Assembly: GCF_025056915.1 (NCBI RefSeq) | Contig: NZ_JANWVH010000003.1 | Span: 1 to 64,000 of the forward strand | Direction of reading: 5' to 3' | DNA from: Meiothermus sp. | Lineage (GTDB): Bacteria; Deinococcota; Deinococci; Deinococcales; Thermaceae | DNA: 64,000 nucleotides | Part shown: piece after piece, positions 10,596 through 19,755 of the stretch | How the letters are laid out: the number at the start of each line of letters is the position of its first letter | Numbering within the stretch: position 1 is the stretch's first letter | Notes under the pieces: model-generated | The model's database searches: none | Seen by the model: only the letters and a program-made list of their open reading frames with translations | Told to the model about the DNA's origin: nothing | Program-made: the position numbers and the translations under genes

Positions 10596-11435
10596 ATGAA
10601 ACGACTGTGGATGGCAGGTCTAGCAGCTCTTGCTTCGCTGGGAATGGCCCAGACCAAGATTGGCAACTGTGAGGTGACCGGCCAGAAGGGGCAGTTCCCC
10701 ATTCGTCCGGCCATCGCCGGTCAGCTCACGGTGCAGACCAACCTGCCGGGGCCGGGCTTCTGGAACGGCGACAGCCCCGCGACCATCAAGGACGGCTTCG
10801 AGTACTGCCTGGCTGCCAACATCGCCCACCGCGCCGGGCTGGACAAGGTGGTGGTGCAGAACGTGGCCTGGGATGCTTTGATTGCCGGCCAGACCCGCAA
10901 CTTCGACTTTGCCCTCTCGCAAATCACCATCACCGAGGCCCGCAAGCGGGTGGTGGACTTCTCCCGGCCCTACTTCTCCTCCGACATCGGCGTGCTGGTG
11001 CGCTCCGCCGATAAAGCCAAGTTCAACAGCCCGGCCAGCCTCAAAACGGCTCGGTTGGGTGTTCAGCAGGCCACCACGGCGGCCAAGTTCCTGAGCGAGA
11101 CCCTGAAGCACCCGCAAAACCTGACCCGGGTCTTCCCCGATGTGGCGGCAGGCTTTACCGCCCTCAGGGCCGGGCAGATTGATGCCTTCATCATTGACAC
11201 CTCGATTGTGCTGTCCGAGGCCGGCAAGTCGGGTGGGGCGCTGGCGGTGGTGGGGCAGTTCCAGACCGGCGAGAACTACGGCGCGCTGTTTGCCAAGGGC
11301 AACCCCAACCGGGCGCAGATTGACAAAATCCTGGAGGCGCTGGAAAAAGACGGCACCCTCAAAAAGCTCTCCCAGACCTACCTGGCCAAGGAATGGGGCA
11401 TTGACCCCACTTCGGTGCCGCTCTGGCGGCCCTAG
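10596..11435 (+). CDS. Polar amino-acid ABC transporter, substrate-binding protein
   Basis: This 279-aa protein has RBS GAGGGAGG before the ATG. A Sec signal peptide (MKRLWMAGLAALASLGMA) is cleaved near residue 18. The mature part is a type II periplasmic binding protein of the amino-acid family (SBP_bac_3): FDFALSQITITEARKRVVDFS followed by the second lobe with LKTARLGVQQATTAAKFL. Two cysteines (NCEV and EYCLA) could form a disulfide. It is the first gene of a binding protein-permease-ATPase set. Substrate is probably a polar or basic amino acid; specificity cannot be read from the sequence. Confidence 0.9.
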   Translation: MKRLWMAGLAALASLGMAQTKIGNCEVTGQKGQFPIRPAIAGQLTVQTNLPGPGFWNGDSPATIKDGFEYCLAANIAHRAGLDKVVVQNVAWDALIAGQTRNFDFALSQITITEARKRVVDFSRPYFSSDIGVLVRSADKAKFNSPASLKTARLGVQQATTAAKFLSETLKHPQNLTRVFPDVAAGFTALRAGQIDAFIIDTSIVLSEAGKSGGALAVVGQFQTGENYGALFAKGNPNRAQIDKILEALEKDGTLKKLSQTYLAKEWGIDPTSVPLWRP

Positions 11436-11438
11436 CCC

Positions 11439-11459
11439 TGGACCATCGTTCATGGTCCA
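11439..11459 (+). terminator. Hairpin after the binding-protein gene
   Basis: The perfect 8-bp stem TGGACCAT/ATGGTCCA with a 5-nt loop lies just after the stop. No U-run follows, so it may protect the 3' end of the abundant binding-protein mRNA rather than terminate. Confidence 0.4.
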
Positions 11460-11525
11460 TAGTTCTTGGGCTGCAACTTGAGACCCGTGGCCTTGGGGGC
11501 GTAATCAAGCGGCGATGTTCCAGCT

Positions 11526-11556
11526 CGGGGGTGCAGGGATGCGCCCCCGGCTTTTT
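11526..11556 (+). terminator. Rho-independent terminator/attenuator in ABC operon
   Basis: CGGGGGTGC...GCGCCCCCG with one G-U pair is followed by CTTTTT. It lies between the binding protein and the permease, so it could set a lower level for the downstream genes. Confidence 0.6.
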
Positions 11557-11575
11557 CCGGTAAAATCGCTTATCC

Positions 11576-12682
11576 ATGAGGGAGCCGGGTTCAAACAGCA
11601 AGGAAGTGCGGCGACGTAATCCGACCCTGCCTCGGGATGGCTCTGGATTTGCTTGGCTGGCGCTAACGCTGGCCATTTTGCTCTGGCTGGCGACGGTTTG
11701 GGTCATGTGGCAGGTCAAGCAGGTCATGACCGCCAATGGTTTTCAGGCGCTCTGGGCCGATATATTGCTGGGGCTGGTGGCGATTTTACCCCTGGGGCTT
11801 TTGTTTCCGGCCAGCCAAAGCCTACGTCAGTCGGGGGCGGCCCGGCGGGCCTTGCAGAGCGAAAACCTGATTGCCGCCCGGGTACATGGCTCAGAAGCCC
11901 ACACCTGGGCCTGGTTTACCCTGGGCTACGCCGGGGCGCTTTTGCTGTTTCTGCTGTTTGTGCTGTTTTTTATCGCCAACAACGTGGCGGTTGGGCGCAC
12001 GTTTTTCCAGCTCGAGCTGATTGCCAACTCCTTTGGCCTGATTCTGCAAGCCTTCTGGATTAATGTGGTGATTTTCCTGTTCGCCGGTTTTTTTTCCCTG
12101 GTCTGGGGCCTGGTGGTGGCCATTGCCAAGCTCCTGCCCGGCAAACCGGCCCAGCCCATTCGCTTTATTGCCACCTTTTACACCGATGCCTTCCTGAGCC
12201 TGCCCTCCATCATTGTGATTTACCTGATTGGCTTTGGCCTGCCCCTCACCGGGATTGGCTTTTTTCGCAACCTGCCTCTAGAAGCCCTGGCGGTGCTGGC
12301 CCTGACCCTGACCTACGGCGCCTACATGGCCGAGGTCTACCGGGCAGGCCTCGAGAGCATCCACCCCAGCCAGTGGGCTGCGGCCCGCAGCCTGGGCCTC
12401 TCCTACGGCCAGACCCTGCGCTTTGTGATCATCCCGCAGGCGGTGCGGCGCATCATTCCGCCCCTGCTCAACAACTTCATCGGGATGCAAAAAGATACCG
12501 CGCTGGTCAACGTGGTGGGGGTCATTGATGCCTTCAACCAGGCCCGCATCATTGCCTCCAACGACTTCAACCTCTCCGCCGTGACCACCGTGGCCATCCT
12601 GTTTATCCTGATCACCATCCCCCAGACCCGGCTGGTGGATCGGCTGGTGGAGCGCGACCGGGCCCGTTTCCGCCAGGGTTAG
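11576..12682 (+). CDS. Amino-acid ABC transporter permease (HisM/GlnP family)
   Basis: This 368-aa integral membrane protein is longer than typical HisM proteins because of an N-terminal extension with two extra helices (WLALTLAILLWLATVWVM; ILLGLVAILPLGLLFPA). The C-terminal half carries the inner-membrane component fold and the EAA loop (EVYRAGLESIHPSQWAAARS, then LGLSYGQTLRFVIIPQA) that docks the ATPase. It sits between the binding protein and the ATPase gene. A single permease gene suggests a homodimeric channel. Confidence 0.93.
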   Translation: MREPGSNSKEVRRRNPTLPRDGSGFAWLALTLAILLWLATVWVMWQVKQVMTANGFQALWADILLGLVAILPLGLLFPASQSLRQSGAARRALQSENLIAARVHGSEAHTWAWFTLGYAGALLLFLLFVLFFIANNVAVGRTFFQLELIANSFGLILQAFWINVVIFLFAGFFSLVWGLVVAIAKLLPGKPAQPIRFIATFYTDAFLSLPSIIVIYLIGFGLPLTGIGFFRNLPLEALAVLALTLTYGAYMAEVYRAGLESIHPSQWAAARSLGLSYGQTLRFVIIPQAVRRIIPPLLNNFIGMQKDTALVNVVGVIDAFNQARIIASNDFNLSAVTTVAILFILITIPQTRLVDRLVERDRARFRQG

Positions 12683-12857
12683 CGAGGATGAAGGCCATGA
12701 ACCCTCTCCTGCCGCCTACCCTGGCCCTTCGTGCGGGGAGGGCTTCTGGGCCCGGCCTGGTCAGGGGTACTGCTGAGGAGCAGCCCAGGCTTTCGGCCAG
12801 TGAAGTTTGGCCGTTCTCTGGCCGCAGGGGCCGGGCTTTTGACTGGGAGGGCGCTGC

Positions 12858-13601
12858 ATGAGCTTCCTGGAAATCAAGAACGTACGCAAGCGTTTTGGCG
12901 CCAACGAGGTGCTGCGCGGCCTCAACCTGAGCGTGGAGGAACACCAGGTGGTCTGCCTGATTGGGCCGTCGGGCTGTGGCAAATCCACCTTGCTACGTTG
13001 TGTGAATGGCCTCGAGGAGATTCAGGGCGGCGAGATTCGGTTGCATGGCGACCGCATCACCGGGCCGGGGGTGGATCTGAACGCCCTGCGGCGCGATGTG
13101 GGGATCGTGTTTCAAAGCTTCAACCTGTTCCCCCACATGACCGTGCTGCAAAACATTACCCTGGCCCCCACGCAGGTGCTCCGAATGCCGGAGGCCGAGG
13201 CCCAGGAGAAGGCCCTGGCCCTGCTGCGGCGCATTGGCCTGGAGCACAAGGCCCGGGCTTACCCCGACCAGCTCTCGGGCGGCCAGCAGCAGCGGGTGGC
13301 GATTGTGCGGGCGCTGGCCATGGAGCCTATGCTGCTCTTGCTGGACGAGATTACCTCGGCCCTCGACCCCGAGCTGGTCTCGGAGGTGCTGAACCTGCTG
13401 CGTGAGCTGGCCCAGGAGGGCATGACCATGATTCTGGCCACCCACGAGATGGGCTTTGCCAAGGAGGTGGCCAGCAAGGTCTGCTTCATGTACGAAGGGG
13501 TGGTGCACGAAGAGGGCCCCCCCGAGCAGATTTTTGCCCACCCCCGGCACGAGCGCACCCAGCAGTTCCTGTCCAGCATCATCGAGGCCGGGCGGCTATG
13601 A
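12858..13601 (+). CDS. Amino-acid ABC transporter ATP-binding protein (GlnQ family)
   Basis: This 247-aa ABC ATPase has Walker A GPSGCGKST (residues 36-44), a Q-loop in VFQSFNLFPHMTV, signature LSGGQQQR (139-146), Walker B LLLLDE (159-164), a D-loop SALD and the switch His in ATHEMGF. It is a member of the polar amino-acid subfamily (GlnQ/HisP/ArtP). The 175-bp gap upstream contains a 57-codon open frame ending in ATGA with this start, but nothing supports it as a gene. It powers uptake with the two upstream proteins. Confidence 0.95.
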   Translation: MSFLEIKNVRKRFGANEVLRGLNLSVEEHQVVCLIGPSGCGKSTLLRCVNGLEEIQGGEIRLHGDRITGPGVDLNALRRDVGIVFQSFNLFPHMTVLQNITLAPTQVLRMPEAEAQEKALALLRRIGLEHKARAYPDQLSGGQQQRVAIVRALAMEPMLLLLDEITSALDPELVSEVLNLLRELAQEGMTMILATHEMGFAKEVASKVCFMYEGVVHEEGPPEQIFAHPRHERTQQFLSSIIEAGRL

Positions 13602-13626
13602 AAAAAACCCAGGTTTCCCTGGGTTT
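13601..13626 (-). terminator. Terminator of tRNA-Asn
   Basis: On the minus strand AAACCCAGG-GAAA-CCTGGGTTT is followed by TTTT, a textbook hairpin with a GAAA tetraloop just downstream of the tRNA. It may also stop transcripts of the ABC operon arriving from the other side. Confidence 0.8.
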
Positions 13627-13628
13627 GC

Positions 13629-13704
13629 TGGCTCCGCGAGCAGGGCTCGAACCTGCGACCATTCGATTAACAGTCGAACGCTCTACCAGCTGAGCTATCG
13701 CGGA
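13629..13704 (-). tRNA. tRNA-Asn(GTT)
   Basis: The minus strand gives a 76-nt cloverleaf: acceptor TCCGCGA/TCGCGGA, D-arm AGCTCAGCTGGTAGAGC, anticodon stem-loop TTCGACTGTTAATCGAA (anticodon GTT), T-arm with GGTTCGAGCC, discriminator G and an encoded CCA. It is flanked by a strong terminator. Confidence 0.96.
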
Positions 13705-13915
13705 ACGCCTCGCCGATAGGCAGATAAAAATATAGCAGAGCCTGGTATAGTTGGCAAGCACGCCTGACCTCAGGCCCGTTTGGTGTGCGGTTCCATCCGG
13801 GTCTTGTCTGTTCAGCCGGCGATTTTCCTGATTCCAAGCGGCCTTCGGGGAACCGGCCTGGGGAGCGGGGTTAACCGCTCAGGAAGAGAGAGGGAAAATG
13901 AGCCTGGGCTGACCT

Positions 13916-13944
13916 TTGCCAAACCAGCCTGGATTGAATAGAGT
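13916..13944 (+). promoter_or_regulatory. Putative dnaB promoter
   Basis: TTGCCA (13916-13921), a 17-bp spacer and TAGAGT (13939-13944) lie about 37 bp before the start codon. An AGGAG ribosome-binding site follows 7 nt before the ATG at 13982. Confidence 0.45.
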
Positions 13945-13981
13945 AAGAGCTTGCTGATATTGGTTGAATAGGAGTATTGGC

Positions 13982-15334
13982 ATGGCAACCACCCTAGAGG
14001 GCCGCGTACCCCCCCACAACATAGATGCCGAGGCCAGCGTGCTGGGCTCGGTGCTGCTGGACAGCGAGGTGCTGGACAGGCTCGAGGGCCTGCTGGCTGC
14101 CGATGCCTTTTACAAAGAGGCCCACCGCAAAATCTGGGAGGCCATGGTGGCGCTGCGGGCCCGGCGCGACCCGGTGGACCTGGTGACGCTCTCGGAGCAG
14201 CTCAGGCAAAGTGGGGAGCTCGAGAACATCGGCGGGCTCTCGTATTTGGTGGGGCTTTCGGAACACACCCCCACGGCGGCCTACGCCGACTACTACGGGC
14301 GGATTGTGGCCGAGAAGTGGACCCTGCGCAAGCTGATTGCAGCGGCGGGCGAGGCCATGAAGATGGCCTACGACGAAGAGGGGAGCCTCGAGGACATCCT
14401 CGACACCGCCGGACGCAAGGTGCTCGAGGTCTCCACCCAGGGGGCCCGCTCGGAGTTCCAGACCATGAAGGAACTCGTCCACCAGACCTTCGAGCACATC
14501 CAGTTGCTCTACGAGAACAAGGGCCAGGTGGACGGCATCAAGAGCGGTTTCCGCGAGCTCGACGCCCTGATTGGCGGCCTCACCAGCGGCTCGCTCAACA
14601 TCATTGCGGCCCGGCCCAGCATGGGCAAGACCAGCTTTGCCCTGACCATTGCGCAAAACGTGGCGCTGCGGGGCGAGGGGGCTGGGGTGGCCATCTTCTC
14701 GCTGGAGATGCCCGCCGTGCAACTGGTCACCCGCATGCTCTGCTCCGAGGCCCGCATTGACATGAACCGGCTGCGCCAGGGCCAGCTCACCGACCGCGAC
14801 TTTTCCCGCCTGGTGGACGTGGCCGGGCGCATCTCCGAGGCGGCCATCCTGATTGACGACACCTCCGACATGACCCTGATGGAACTGCGCGCCCGCGCCC
14901 GCCGCCTGCACGCCCAGCACAAGCTGGGGCTGATTGTGATTGACTACCTGCAGCTGATGTCCGGCCCCGGCGGTGGCAAAAACGGCGGCGAGAACCGCCA
15001 GCAGGAGATTGCCCAGATTTCCAGGGGCCTTAAGGGACTGGCCCGCGAGCTGGGCGTGCCGGTGATTGCCCTCTCGCAGCTCTCCCGGGCGGTGGAGTCG
15101 CGCCCCAACAAGAGGCCCATGCTCTCCGACCTGAGGGAAAGCGGGAGCATCGAGCAGGACGCCGACCTGGTGATGTTCATCTACCGCGACGAGTACTACA
15201 ACCCCCACTCCGAAAAAGCCGGCATCGCCGAGATTATCATCGGCAAGCAGCGCAACGGCCCCACCGGCACCGTGGAGCTACAGTTCCACGCCCAGCACGT
15301 GCGCTTCAACGACCTGGCCAAGGACGAAATTTGA
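13982..15334 (+). CDS. dnaB: Replicative DNA helicase DnaB
   Basis: This 450-aa protein uses the ATG at 13982, because AGGAG lies 7 nt upstream; the track's TTG at 13964 overlaps that site. The N-terminal helical-bundle domain (residues 1-150, PHNIDAEASVLGSVLL) binds primase. The RecA-like C-terminal domain has Walker A RPSMGKTS (211-218), Walker B LIVIDYLQLM and the conserved QEIAQISRGLKGLARELGVPVIALSQLSR. It forms the hexamer that unwinds the fork 5'-3' on the lagging-strand template. No intein is present. Confidence 0.98.
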   Translation: MATTLEGRVPPHNIDAEASVLGSVLLDSEVLDRLEGLLAADAFYKEAHRKIWEAMVALRARRDPVDLVTLSEQLRQSGELENIGGLSYLVGLSEHTPTAAYADYYGRIVAEKWTLRKLIAAAGEAMKMAYDEEGSLEDILDTAGRKVLEVSTQGARSEFQTMKELVHQTFEHIQLLYENKGQVDGIKSGFRELDALIGGLTSGSLNIIAARPSMGKTSFALTIAQNVALRGEGAGVAIFSLEMPAVQLVTRMLCSEARIDMNRLRQGQLTDRDFSRLVDVAGRISEAAILIDDTSDMTLMELRARARRLHAQHKLGLIVIDYLQLMSGPGGGKNGGENRQQEIAQISRGLKGLARELGVPVIALSQLSRAVESRPNKRPMLSDLRESGSIEQDADLVMFIYRDEYYNPHSEKAGIAEIIIGKQRNGPTGTVELQFHAQHVRFNDLAKDEI

Positions 15335-15358
15335 CCCTGCCCAAAGGCCACCGGCGGC

Positions 15359-15364
15359 TACACT
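15359..15364 (+). promoter_or_regulatory. -10 box of the gene at 15371 (leaderless)
   Basis: TACACT ends 6 nt before the GTG start, placing the transcription start at the start codon. Confidence 0.4.
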
Positions 15365-15370
15365 GCAAGG

Positions 15371-15973
15371 GTGCGGCTGGTCTGGCTCCTCATCGTCCTG
15401 GCGGGCAGCACCTTCTGGTTCATCCGGGAGGTGCAGGCCCGGCCCATTGCCCGCCCGCCGGGGGTGCTGGCCCCCTATGCGCCTTTCCAGGCCCCGCTGA
15501 GGCCACAGAGCGAGGTGCGGCTGGAGAAACCCGGCTATCAGTTCAGGCCGGTGGCCCATTTCGAGCTCGAGGCCCGCGTGCTCTCCAAACGTCTCTACCG
15601 CTACGATGCCGCCGCGGCCATTGCCCCGGTGGACCTGGCCCTGGGCTGGGGCCGGATGTCCGATACCGCCGTGCTTCGCCGGCTGAGCATCCGCCAGTCG
15701 GATCGCTTCTACTTCTACGCCTGGCGCGGGGAGCCCCCCATCCCGGCAGAGGAAATAGTGGTCAGCAGCGCCAACATGCACCTGATTCCGGGCAACGACC
15801 AGATTCGGCTGCGCCTGGAGCGGGTTAAGCCCGGCCACCTGGTGCGCATCCAGGGCTTTTTGGTCAACGTGACGGGCCCCCGGGGCTTCTACTGGAACAC
15901 CTCCACCGTGCGCCACGACAGCGGCAACGGGGCCTGCGAGATTGTCTGGGTGGCCGACCTGGCGGTGCGGTAG
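15371..15973 (+). CDS. Membrane-anchored or exported hypothetical protein
   Basis: This 200-aa protein starts at GTG, with a TACACT box 6 nt upstream. An N-terminal hydrophobic segment (LVWLLIVLAGSTFWFI) is a signal anchor. The rest is soluble, and I do not recognise a named domain. Visible features are a Pro-rich stretch after the membrane segment (RPIARPPGVLAPYAPFQAP) and a conserved-looking C-terminal half (VVSSANMHLIPGNDQIR, then HLVRIQGFLVNVTGPRGFYW, with STVRHDSGNGACEIVWV at the end). A GDN-like loop and an aromatic-rich core suggest a folded enzyme or binding domain. It lies alone between dnaB and uvrA. Confidence 0.7.
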   Translation: MRLVWLLIVLAGSTFWFIREVQARPIARPPGVLAPYAPFQAPLRPQSEVRLEKPGYQFRPVAHFELEARVLSKRLYRYDAAAAIAPVDLALGWGRMSDTAVLRRLSIRQSDRFYFYAWRGEPPIPAEEIVVSSANMHLIPGNDQIRLRLERVKPGHLVRIQGFLVNVTGPRGFYWNTSTVRHDSGNGACEIVWVADLAVR

Positions 15974-16108
15974 GCGGAGGGCCAAACGAGCCGGAAATCC
16001 GGGCCAGCCAGGCTTCATCCACGGGTTGCGTTTGGGCCGCCGATGCCGCCGTTTTGGGTTGATCCAAAAGCTCCATAATACACCTTATCCGCCATGGAGC
16101 GTATGTTA

Positions 16109-16138
16109 TTTACATAACCCAGGCCTGGGTGTTATAGT
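16109..16138 (+). promoter_or_regulatory. uvrA promoter (leaderless)
   Basis: TTTACA (16109-16114), an 18-bp spacer and TATAGT (16133-16138) end 6 nt before the ATG. Transcription should begin at or next to the A of ATG, so translation would be leaderless. No ribosome-binding site is visible. The spacer contains the palindrome CCCAGGCCTGGG. Confidence 0.65.
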
Positions 16139-16144
16139 GCACGG

Positions 16145-19084
16145 ATGGACAGAATTATCGTCCGGGGAGCCAAAGAGCATAACCTGAAGAACATTACCGT
16201 TGAACTGCCTCGGGGGCAGTTCATCGTCATTACGGGGGTCTCGGGCTCGGGCAAGAGCACCCTGGCCTTCGACACCATTTACGCCGAGGGGCAGCGCCGG
16301 TATGTGGAGAGCCTTTCGTCGTATGCGAGGCAGTTTTTGGGGGTGATGGAAAAGCCCGATGTGGAGAGCATCGAGGGGCTTTCCCCGGCCATCTCCATTG
16401 ACCAGAAGACCACCTCGCACAACCCGCGCTCCACGGTGGGTACGGTCACCGAGGTACACGACTACCTGCGCCTCCTGTTTGCTCGGGTGGGCACCGCCTA
16501 CTGCCCCCACTGCGGGCGGCCCATCGAGCGGCAGTCGGCCTCGGAGATTACCGACCGGCTTTTCCAGAAGCCCGAGGGCACCAAGGCCATCCTGATGGCC
16601 CCGGTGGTGCGGGGGCGCAAGGGCGAGTACCGCAAGGAGTTCCAGCAACTGCAAAAAGAGGGCTACGCGCGGGTGCGGGTAGATGGGGTGATCTACACCC
16701 TGGAAGAAGCCCTGGGGCTCAGGCTGGAGAAATACGAGAAGCACGACATTGACCTGGTGGTGGATCGGGTGGTCTTGAAGCCGGAGGAGCGCGCGCGCAT
16801 CGCCGAGTCGGTGGAGCTGGCGCTGTTGCGCGGCGAGGGGCTGATGCGGGTTTTGTACCCCGAAACGGGCTCCGAGGAGCTTTTCTCGGAAAAGTTTGCC
16901 TGCCCGGAGCACGGGAGCGTGCTGGAGGAGTTGGAGCCCCGCATCTTCTCCTTCAACGCGCCCTACGGGGCCTGCCCGGACTGCTCGGGCCTGGGCTACA
17001 ACCAGGTCTTCGACCCCGAGCTGATTGTGAACCCCGAGCTCTCGCTGGCCGAGGGGGCCATCATCCCCTGGAGCAAGGGCCGCGACAACGGCAAGGGCTA
17101 CCTGTGGGATCGGCTGCGGGCCCTCTCCGAGCACCTGGGCTTCGACATGAAGACCCCCTTCAAGCAGCTCTCGCCGGAGGCCCAGCAGGCGGTCTTGCAC
17201 GGCCTGCCCGAGCCTTTCGAGGTGGTCTTCCGGCGCAACGGGCGTGAGACCATGCGCTTCATGGTGAGCTACGAGGGGGTGATTCCCTGGCTCGAGAACC
17301 GCTACCACGAGACCGAGTCCGAAGGGTTGCGCGAGGCCCTGGAGGCCTACATGACCCTCAAGGCCTGCCCGGCCTGCGGAGGTACGCGCTACAAGCGGGA
17401 GGTGCTCTCGGTGCGGGTGGGCCAGTTCAACATTGCCGAGGTCTCCAACCTGCCGGTGCGCGAGGCCAAGCAATTCTTCCAGGCGGTGGCCCACAACAAC
17501 CTGCTGGAGGTGGGGGAGCGGCTCAGGCCCTTTCGCATCCCCCTCGAGGGCCTGGCCGAGCCCCGGGAGCTGCGCAACCTGAACGAGTTCCAGATGCAGG
17601 TGGCGGCCCCCATCTGGCGCGAGATTTACAGCCGGTTGGGTTTTCTGGAGGATGTGGGCCTGGACTACCTGACCCTCGACCGTGCAGCCAACACCCTCTC
17701 GGGCGGCGAGGCCCAGCGCATCCGGCTGGCCACCCAGGTGGGCTCCGGCCTGACCGGGGTGCTCTACGTGCTGGACGAGCCTTCCATCGGGCTGCACCCC
17801 CGCGACAACCAGCGCCTGTTGGCCACCCTCAAAAAGCTGCGCGACCTGGGCAACACCCTCTTGGTGGTGGAGCACGACGAAGAGACCATGCGCGAGGCCG
17901 ACTGGATTGTGGACATGGGGCCGGGGGCCGGGGTGCACGGCGGCGAGGTGGTGGCCGAGGGGCGGCTGGAAGACATCCTGGCCCACCCCACAAGCCTGAC
18001 CGGGGCCTATCTGCGGGGCACCAAGCACATTCCCGTGCCCAAAACCCGGCGCAAGGGCAACGGCAAGTGGCTGGTGGTCAAGGGGGCCCGCGAGCACAAC
18101 CTCAAGGGGGTCAACCTGCGGATTCCCCTGGGCAAGTTTGTGGCCATCACCGGCCCCTCGGGGTCCGGTAAGTCTACGTTGGTTCACGACATCCTGTACG
18201 CGGCGCTGGCTCGAGACCTGATGCGGGCCAAGGCCATCCCAGGCCGCTTCGAGGGCCTCGAGGGCATGGAGCACCTCGACAAGGTCATCGAGATTGACCA
18301 GTCGCCCATTGGCCGCACCCCCCGCTCCAACCCTGCTACCTACACCGGCATTTTCGACGAAATTCGGGACCTCTTCTCCAAGACCCCCGAGGCCCGCAAG
18401 CGCGGCTACGAGGCCGGGCGCTTCAGCTTCAACGTCAAAGGCGGGCGTTGCGAGGCCTGTGGGGGCGACGGCACCAAAAAAATCGAGATGCTCTTCCTGC
18501 CCGACCTGTACGTGCAGTGCGAGGTCTGCAAGGGCAAACGCTACAACAAGGAAACCCTGGAAGTTAAGCTGCGCGGCAAGAACATCGCCGATGTGCTGGA
18601 CATGACCGTGGAGGAGGCCCTCGGCTTCTTTGAAAACATTCCCACCATCGCCCGCAAGCTGCAACTGATGGTGGACGTGGGCCTGGGCTACATGAAGCTG
18701 GGCCAGCCCTCGCCCACCCTCTCGGGCGGCGAGGCCCAGCGCATCAAGCTCTCCACCGAACTAGGCCGCCGCTCCACCGGGCGCACCCTCTACATTCTCG
18801 ACGAGCCCACCACCGGCCTGCACTTCGAGGACACCGCCAAGCTGCTCTCCGTGCTGCACCGCCTGGTGGACGGGGGCAATACGGTGGTGGTGATTGAGCA
18901 CAACATGGACGTGGTCAAGACCGCCGACTGGGTGGTGGACCTGGGGCCCGAAGGCGGCGCCCGCGGCGGCCAGATTGTGGCCGAAGGGACCCCCGAGGAG
19001 GTAGCCCAGACCCATAGCCCCACCGGAGCCTTCCTGGCCCGGATTCCCGAGATCAGGCAAAAGGTGGGGGTGGCGGCAGACTAA
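16145..19084 (+). CDS. uvrA: Excinuclease ABC subunit A (UvrA)
   Basis: This 979-aa protein has the full family length. It has two ABC modules: Walker [10 protein letters not shown] (31-39) and GPSGSGKST (about 669-677), and signatures LSGGEAQRI near residues 518 and 859. A zinc module with CPHC (120-123) lies in the UvrB-binding region, and later CxxC pairs (CPACGG; CEACGG and CEVCKG about 767-795) are in the insertion and C-terminal zinc finger. UvrA dimers locate bulky DNA lesions and load UvrB in nucleotide excision repair. It is transcribed from its own leaderless promoter and is convergent with the kinase gene downstream, their ends overlapping by 4 bp. Confidence 0.98.
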   Translation: MDRIIVRGAKEHNLKNITVELPRGQFIVITGVSGSGKSTLAFDTIYAEGQRRYVESLSSYARQFLGVMEKPDVESIEGLSPAISIDQKTTSHNPRSTVGTVTEVHDYLRLLFARVGTAYCPHCGRPIERQSASEITDRLFQKPEGTKAILMAPVVRGRKGEYRKEFQQLQKEGYARVRVDGVIYTLEEALGLRLEKYEKHDIDLVVDRVVLKPEERARIAESVELALLRGEGLMRVLYPETGSEELFSEKFACPEHGSVLEELEPRIFSFNAPYGACPDCSGLGYNQVFDPELIVNPELSLAEGAIIPWSKGRDNGKGYLWDRLRALSEHLGFDMKTPFKQLSPEAQQAVLHGLPEPFEVVFRRNGRETMRFMVSYEGVIPWLENRYHETESEGLREALEAYMTLKACPACGGTRYKREVLSVRVGQFNIAEVSNLPVREAKQFFQAVAHNNLLEVGERLRPFRIPLEGLAEPRELRNLNEFQMQVAAPIWREIYSRLGFLEDVGLDYLTLDRAANTLSGGEAQRIRLATQVGSGLTGVLYVLDEPSIGLHPRDNQRLLATLKKLRDLGNTLLVVEHDEETMREADWIVDMGPGAGVHGGEVVAEGRLEDILAHPTSLTGAYLRGTKHIPVPKTRRKGNGKWLVVKGAREHNLKGVNLRIPLGKFVAITGPSGSGKSTLVHDILYAALARDLMRAKAIPGRFEGLEGMEHLDKVIEIDQSPIGRTPRSNPATYTGIFDEIRDLFSKTPEARKRGYEAGRFSFNVKGGRCEACGGDGTKKIEMLFLPDLYVQCEVCKGKRYNKETLEVKLRGKNIADVLDMTVEEALGFFENIPTIARKLQLMVDVGLGYMKLGQPSPTLSGGEAQRIKLSTELGRRSTGRTLYILDEPTTGLHFEDTAKLLSVLHRLVDGGNTVVVIEHNMDVVKTADWVVDLGPEGGARGGQIVAEGTPEEVAQTHSPTGAFLARIPEIRQKVGVAAD

Positions 19085-19701
19085 ACCAAAGGGGTGCTCA
19101 GGCCGTAGGCCTCCAGCATCCGAAACATCAGCTCGCGGGCTTCTTCATCGTCGGCATAGTTGACGGTGTCGCTGGAAATGACCAGCACCGGGGAGAGGTC
19201 GTAGGCCCCGACCCAGGCCTCGTAGAGCTGGTTGAGCGAGGCCAGGTACTCGGTGGGAATGCTTCGCTCATAGTCCCGCCCCCGGCGGGCGATGTGGGCT
19301 TGCAGGGTTTCGACCGAGGCCCGCACGTAAATCAGCAGGTCGGGTTTGCGCAGCGCCGGCGCAATGCCTTCGTAGAGGGCCAGGTAGGTTTGCCAGTCCC
19401 GCTCGGAGAGGTGGCCCTCGAGCCACAGGTTCTGGGCGAAGATAAAGGCGTCCTCGAACACCGTGCGGTCCTGCACCACGTGCAAGGCGGGGTTGATTTG
19501 CTTCAGGTGCTGCGCCAGCCGCTTGGCCAGGAAAAACACCTGCGACTGGAAGGCCCAGCGCCCCATGTCGGCGTAGAAGTCGGCCAGGTAGGGGTTCTCG
19601 TCTACGGCCTCGTAGACCGGCAAAAGCCCATAGCGTTCGGCCAGCAGCTGGGTCAGGGTGGACTTGCCGGAGCCGATGTTTCCTGCAATGGCGAGGTACA
19701 T
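19081..19701 (-). CDS. Deoxynucleoside kinase (dGK/dCK family), copy 1
   Basis: This 206-aa protein phosphorylates a deoxynucleoside with ATP or GTP in purine/pyrimidine deoxynucleotide salvage. It has P-loop GNIGSGKST (7-15), catalytic Glu near E31 ([10 protein letters not shown]), an Asp-Arg-Thr (78-80) in [10 protein letters not shown] matching the DRS motif, and the LID Arg pair in [10 protein letters not shown]. It lies 54 bp downstream of a paralogue on the same strand, an arrangement like the dAK/dGK pairs of lactobacilli and Deinococcus. Which base each copy prefers cannot be told from sequence. Confidence 0.88.
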   Translation of the reverse strand: MYLAIAGNIGSGKSTLTQLLAERYGLLPVYEAVDENPYLADFYADMGRWAFQSQVFFLAKRLAQHLKQINPALHVVQDRTVFEDAFIFAQNLWLEGHLSERDWQTYLALYEGIAPALRKPDLLIYVRASVETLQAHIARRGRDYERSIPTEYLASLNQLYEAWVGAYDLSPVLVISSDTVNYADDEEARELMFRMLEAYGLSTPLV

Positions 19702-19755
19702 GGTGGTTGAAGGTTCTGAGTGGGCCGGAGGCCAGGGTGGATTAAGAAGCGCTTT

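Noticed and set aside
12688-12861. 57-codon frame ending in ATGA with the ABC ATPase start
   Set aside because: The overlap is attractive, but the sequence is Pro/Gly/Arg-rich without a motif, and open frames are common at this GC content.
13994-15208. 404-codon frame opposite dnaB
   Set aside because: Antisense shadow; no motif.
16106-18664. 852-codon frame opposite uvrA
   Set aside because: Antisense shadow caused by high GC at third positions; composition is low-complexity Gly/His/Leu/Val.
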